Origin: Rhynchopus euleeides
Taxonomy: Eukaryota > Euglenozoa > Diplonemea > Diplonemida > Diplonemidae
Assembly (NCBI GenBank): GCA_963210315.1
Contig: OY723306.1
Span: forward strand, 806,001-870,000
Direction: 5' to 3'
Length of the DNA stretch: 64,000 bases
Part shown: piece by piece, positions 61,101 through 64,000 of the stretch
Position numbering within the stretch: the first letter of the stretch is position 1
How the letters are laid out: each line of letters begins with the position of its first letter
Notes under the pieces: generated by a model
Told to the model about the DNA's origin: nothing
Seen by the model: only the letters and a program-made list of their open reading frames with translations
Databases searched by the model: none
Program-made: the position numbers and the translations under genes

Positions 61101-62557
61101 CCGAGCCGCTGCACTACCTTGCATCCCACCTCATCCGGAAGTGCAGGGTGAAGTCAAGCCAGACAAGCCTCGACTGCTCTGTCCTCATCCTCAACGACGG
61201 CGTGGTGCGGCTGTCCCTCCCGAAGAGCATGCGCCACCAGGACGGCGAGAAGATCAGCCATCTCCTCCCCTCCCCTGGGGCGACGGTTTTCCTCCCGATG
61301 CTCACGGGGGACGACATCACGTGGTATGTCGAGGGTCTGATGCCCGGTGGGGTGAAGCTCGGTGCAGACCCGTCCCGCCTGAAGGAGCGCCGGCGCATCA
61401 ACGGCATCTTCGTGACAGAGGAGGAGTGCGACCCGAAGGACTGGGACCCCGAGCGGGTTGCGCGGCTGGAGGATGCTGCGAAACACCGTGATGCATACGC
61501 CGCATCGAAGCGGAAGCGAGGTGGGTCGCGGCATCACGATAAGATCCCCCGCACCACGCCCCTGCCGGAGACGCTGTGGAAGGATGGGGTTGGAACCATC
61601 GGTGCAGAGGCGCATAACTGCGGGACGTGGACCGAAATACATGGGGCTGACCTTCACATCAAGGATCAGCGGCTGCTGGAGAATCTGGAGACAGCCCTCG
61701 GGCTGTACAGCAGGGCGGCGGAGATCGACCCGACGCATCTGCCTGCGATGCTGGGGTATGCCGATGCGCTGGGGCTTGCGGAGAAGTGGCATGACGCGGT
61801 GGCGGTGCTGAAGAAGGCGGCGAAGTATAACCCACGCGCGCCCCTGGTGCATGCGAAGATGGCGGAGATCTATCACTTCCACCTGCCGGAGGAGGCGCAG
61901 CATGCTGCTGAGGCGTACCGTGCTGCAATTGAGAATTCTTCGTCGAATCCTGCGGAGCTGGCGTGTCTGAAGGGGAACTGTGCGTCGTATCTCGTGCAGC
62001 GTGGGTCCAAGCTTGCGGCGGTGGGGATGTTTCGTGAGGCGTTGGAGGCCGACCCCCTGCATCTCAACAACCTATACAACGCAGGGCTGTTCCTCAAGCT
62101 GGTGGGGGACACCTGCATGCGGCACAACGCGGACAGCCACAGGGACAGGAGGCAGGATGTGCGGCTCTCGCTTGTGGCCTACCGCCTGCTTCTGCGTGCC
62201 GGCGAGCTGGGGCATCTCTGTGCCAAGGAGGAGGCGGAGGCTGTGAAGCGGAAGGTCGCAGCGTACCACCCCCGCTATGCGCATGAGGCGTTTGCAGAGG
62301 CGGAGGGGATTGCGAGGGCGTCTGTGCCGGAGTGGGTGGATGGGTTGGTGAGCCGTCTGGTGCCGCGGGACATACCGCGGTCGGCCCTGGCGTACCCTGA
62401 TACTACCGAGATATACCTGAGTGCAGGGCAAGGGGGGCAGCGCGCACAGCGGGCGCGGTCCAACAGCCGAGGGTCCCGGCGGACTGCTTCGAGATATATG
62501 ACGAAGTCGGGTGGGGAGGCGTCGCTGCCGCAGCCGGCCAAGTATCGACACATCTAA
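58109..62557 (+). CDS. Pseudokinase with TPR repeats
   Basis: 1,482 residues. ATG at 58109 ends a C-rich tract; a second in-frame ATG at 58124 lies 3 nt after a CAG and is an alternative start. A poly-Gln/His stretch (about 8-28) is followed by a kinase-like domain at about 215-545 containing a Pro-rich insert. The ATP-binding Lys (K228 in VAVKTF) and a helix-C Glu (E242/E243) are present, and APE (463-465) and SDIFSVGCLMYKLLTG are normal. However, the HRD loop is H413-G-L-I-N-G-V-N420, without the catalytic Asp, and DFG is replaced by GIE (433-435), so metal binding and phosphotransfer are unlikely. A low-complexity Ser/Gly/His-rich linker (560-890) precedes TPR-like helices at about 960-1010 and 1195-1340. 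It probably serves as a signalling scaffold; I recognise no orthologue. Confidence 0.8.
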   Translation: MQGQGMAGEQQQHQQQQQQQQQHHPHHGGLLGVDENAKGWQRVGSVVNAIRRIADTADRNNSGEELHFCISALELASVELKRRRFEVSRRVGDEDIVLVEGVVSFLEHLVNTWSASGASRNEAHPSVIHHNLADAALRLRASLVPLGIAYSPTLVSPHTHTRYSLSSSPRNTSLGHSLLKSRHALLTSLRIARRCAGLSLRGPILQVSPVSAWELRLGSYRGAQVAVKTFHNSKGGHRAFREELDLHARLGSHPNIPSLLAWGPGVGSGATAARHHTEGWGSPTPPPPPPPPPPPAMSPGSVSSSSFQSCENSETPGGANPTAVTPPAGGGAAGAMSPLATAESAAETAGAGPAVFPEGVPQGPFIILEHIDGALDDVLEIRKLGPNAHKLVLGQVLRALLHLHHAVPTPLVHGLINGVNVLLSEDGVAKLTGIEGVQESDSDRDSTPSRLLSDSHSNPCYQAPETLLTMGKLLPSSDIFSVGCLMYKLLTGLDPALDPGVMHLHLDNAQHMIPSFWLSVIKRCLSADPASRPTCATLLAVVENAGPVQPDTTLVERVELMPAPARGGGGGGADGSAIDPDAADAAAYSANFELAYGGRSCSGAGGLTGPRLDGSEAQLSHRHHLHHSQHPASQSSQRRDYPPQYHHHNATGTALSYTDSTFLDERDISSACLQEGVAKLTGRGLGVAGVAAATANTTRFGTPPSSPASSSSTSSSSSSVGRGGGGGGPPAGLGSRRRGVSPTHSSSSSSSSSSSSSCGSPATRSDFGVGGARAPPPEAAEGGASYPYHHRQGQEAALHQPTLRRATIPLVGETATPAAVRSARVGLGGLGTESLIARVPLRLTQRGASDASDRTVAGGGGGGGGGGGSLTSESPAHGCSDFSYSSAEADWALGRKSRLLEIERIKDEIRSLEEKGHQRPFGFRQHVAEKISMAHFRSCADIDTADSLAMLRENAGKFKGTAYGELSLALFCDRTGVPEEKSREHYQRAVELADPGDAEPLHYLASHLIRKCRVKSSQTSLDCSVLILNDGVVRLSLPKSMRHQDGEKISHLLPSPGATVFLPMLTGDDITWYVEGLMPGGVKLGADPSRLKERRRINGIFVTEEECDPKDWDPERVARLEDAAKHRDAYAASKRKRGGSRHHDKIPRTTPLPETLWKDGVGTIGAEAHNCGTWTEIHGADLHIKDQRLLENLETALGLYSRAAEIDPTHLPAMLGYADALGLAEKWHDAVAVLKKAAKYNPRAPLVHAKMAEIYHFHLPEEAQHAAEAYRAAIENSSSNPAELACLKGNCASYLVQRGSKLAAVGMFREALEADPLHLNNLYNAGLFLKLVGDTCMRHNADSHRDRRQDVRLSLVAYRLLLRAGELGHLCAKEEAEAVKRKVAAYHPRYAHEAFAEAEGIARASVPEWVDGLVSRLVPRDIPRSALAYPDTTEIYLSAGQGGQRAQRARSNSRGSRRTASRYMTKSGGEASLPQPAKYRHI

Positions 62558-63095
62558 CTGGGCCAGAAATGAGTCCACAAAAAAGGGGGGGGGGGGCAGC
62601 CCAGGCACGACAGAAGGTAGCTGGGCGCACTAACAAGCTTTCAAAAAGGGGGAGGGGGGGGGGTCAAGCGTGGGTGGGTGGTTCCGCTGATTGGAGCGAC
62701 CTGTGTCATGTATGGGTTCTTTCCTGGAGCAGCAGCCCAAGCTGCTGGGGCAGTAGAGATAGAGTAGCGCTACAGCCGACTAGAGCACATATCTAGAGGT
62801 ACCGGTAGATACGGTCGGCTAACAGTACGGCAGCGGCGGAATGGGAAGCATTTTGTTTGCATGATGTTTGCATGTGGTTGTCCAATTTGATGCGTGTAGT
62901 TGCGGAGCTCAAGAGCCACAGCCCACATCAAGAGCCACACATACAAAAGTGTGTTCTGTCGTGCACTGAAGCAACAATACCCATGTGATGTTGTTGACTT
63001 GTGGCCGCCTCGTGCGTACTTTGATGTTCATGTGACTTGCACACTCGCACACCACCCAAGCAGGTTGAGCACACACCCGACACCTTTCAGACACG
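62558..63095. other. Intergenic region upstream of HSP60
   Basis: G-rich tracts after the stop (62585-62665), several short hairpins (such as AGCAGCCCAAGCTGCT near 62730) and a pyrimidine-containing acceptor-like site CCTTTCAG at 63083-63090, five bases before the HSP60 start codon. No gene seen. Confidence 0.55.
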
Positions 63096-63944
63096 ATGCA
63101 GTCGACGGCACGGAACGCAGCGCGCGTGGCTGGGCGGCGCACGTACGCCACGGGGAAGGACATCCGCCACGGGATCGACGCGCGCCAGTCCATGCTGGAC
63201 GGTGTTGAGCGCCTGACCAAGGCGGTTGTGGTGACGCTCGGGCCGAAGGGGCGGAACGTGATCATCCAGCAGCCGTACGGGGCCCCGAAGATCACGAAGG
63301 ACGGTGTGACGGTGGCGAAGGCGATCGAGTTCGAGGACAAGTTCGAGAACCTGGGTGCGCAGCTGGTGCGCCAGGTGGCGAACACGACGAACGACCTTGC
63401 GGGTGACGGTACCACGACCAGCACGCTGCTGTCGTGCGCGGTGTTCAAGGAGGGCTTCAAGGCGGTGGCGACGGGGTCGAACCCGATGGACCTGAAGCGC
63501 GGGATGGACCTTGCTGTGAAGCAGGTGCTGGCGTCGCTGGCCGAGCAGTCGCGCTCCATCACGACGAAGGAGGAGATCGCGCAGGTGGCGACGATCTCGG
63601 CGAACGGGGACGCGGAGATCGGGCAGCTGATCAGCAGCGCGATGGAGCGCGTCGGCAAGGAGGGTGTCATCACGGTGGCGGACGGGAAGACGCTGGACAC
63701 GGAGCTGGACGTGGTGGAGGGGATGTCCTTCGAGCGTGGGTTCGTGTCCCCCTTCTTCGTGTCGAACACGAAGACGCAGCGTGTGGAGTTCGAGGACGCG
63801 TACGTGCTGGTGTCGAAGGAGAAGGTCTCCTCCATCAACAGCATCCTGCCTGCTCTGAACTACATTGCCCAGTCGAACAAGCCTCTGCTGATTGTGGCGG
63901 ATGACATCGAGGGTGAGGCCCTGACGACCCTGATCTACAACAAG
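63096..63944 (+). CDS. HSP60: Mitochondrial chaperonin HSP60, exon 1 (partial)
   Basis: 283 codons of a type I chaperonin (GroEL/HSP60), which folds imported proteins inside the mitochondrial matrix. The N-terminus [20 protein letters not shown] is Arg-rich, lacks acidic residues and ends near a plausible processing site before [11 protein letters not shown]. Core motifs: [31 protein letters not shown], and the ATP-site loop GDGTTT with D104, equivalent to GroEL Asp87. The match continues to [12 protein letters not shown] and then fails at GTATGT (63945), where family members continue with a Leu/Arg-rich strand. An intron therefore begins there and the rest lies beyond the window. The start is five bases after CAG (63088-63090). 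Confidence 0.93.
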
Positions 63945-64000
63945 GTATGTGTGGGTGAGTTTGGTTTGTGTTTTGCGTTTTGTCTTTTGTGCTGTATTGT
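63945..64000 (+). other. Start of HSP60 intron
   Basis: Begins GTATGTGTGGGTGAG, a good 5' splice-site consensus, then T/G-rich sequence. Translation through it gives residues unrelated to HSP60. It is the only cis-intron I can support in the window. Confidence 0.8.

Overview
The window looks like nuclear DNA of a unicellular eukaryote. It has a mitochondrial-type HSP60 gene with a presequence and a GT-type intron, an actin capping protein beta subunit, an SP-RING SUMO ligase, a CCCH/RING protein, and several families of eukaryotic transposons. All eight host-type genes lie on the + strand. Apart from HSP60 they are uninterrupted over their whole length. Most have a pyrimidine-rich tract ending in CAG a short distance before the ATG. 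One-way gene order plus acceptor-like sites fits an organism with directional gene clusters and trans-splicing, such as a diplonemid or another euglenozoan. I could not identify a spliced-leader RNA here, so this placement is an inference, and 5'-UTR introns in another GC-rich protist remain possible.

Layout. 1-3.6 kb: intergenic, with a GTCGAC foldback cluster and a GC-rich dispersed repeat. 3.8-5.6 kb: secreted carboxylesterase. 5.6-9.3 kb: intergenic, with a decayed hAT fragment. 9.3-13.2 kb: tyrosine-recombinase (YR) retrotransposon with gag, YR and a truncated reverse transcriptase. 14.7-24.4 kb: host block (CCCH/RING protein, SP-RING SUMO ligase, CapZ beta, unknown basic protein). 24.4-30.2 kb: nested transposon island with two 810-bp MITEs in inverted orientation, a 421-bp AT-rich palindrome and the 3.45-kb autonomous pogo-like element that gave rise to the MITEs. 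30.3-31.0 kb: multi-pass membrane protein. 31-55 kb: almost entirely mobile DNA, with three hAT-like elements, a fragment of a fourth, a 3.5-kb element with long inverted repeats, two MITE-like elements, (TTTTTGAAA)n satellite arrays, a poly(A)-tailed insertion, and a complete YR retrotransposon with split direct repeats plus a solo copy of its ends. 55.9-57.1 kb: two copies of a 356-bp unit that can fold into a branched structure. 58.1-62.6 kb: 1,482-codon pseudokinase/TPR protein. 63.1 kb to the end: first exon of HSP60. A 200-N assembly gap lies at 51310-51509.

The most notable observations are these. (1) The two YR retrotransposons both carry WxDN in place of the reverse transcriptase YxDD motif. 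(2) The complete YR element is inserted in a 9-bp satellite, and both junctions share a 5-bp ATTTT core with the predicted circle junction. (3) A pogo element and its internally deleted derivatives lie side by side and share both ends. (4) A duplicated, highly foldable unit at 56-57 kb matches no RNA I know. (5) A short intergenic motif occurs three times and has a compensatory change in its stem.
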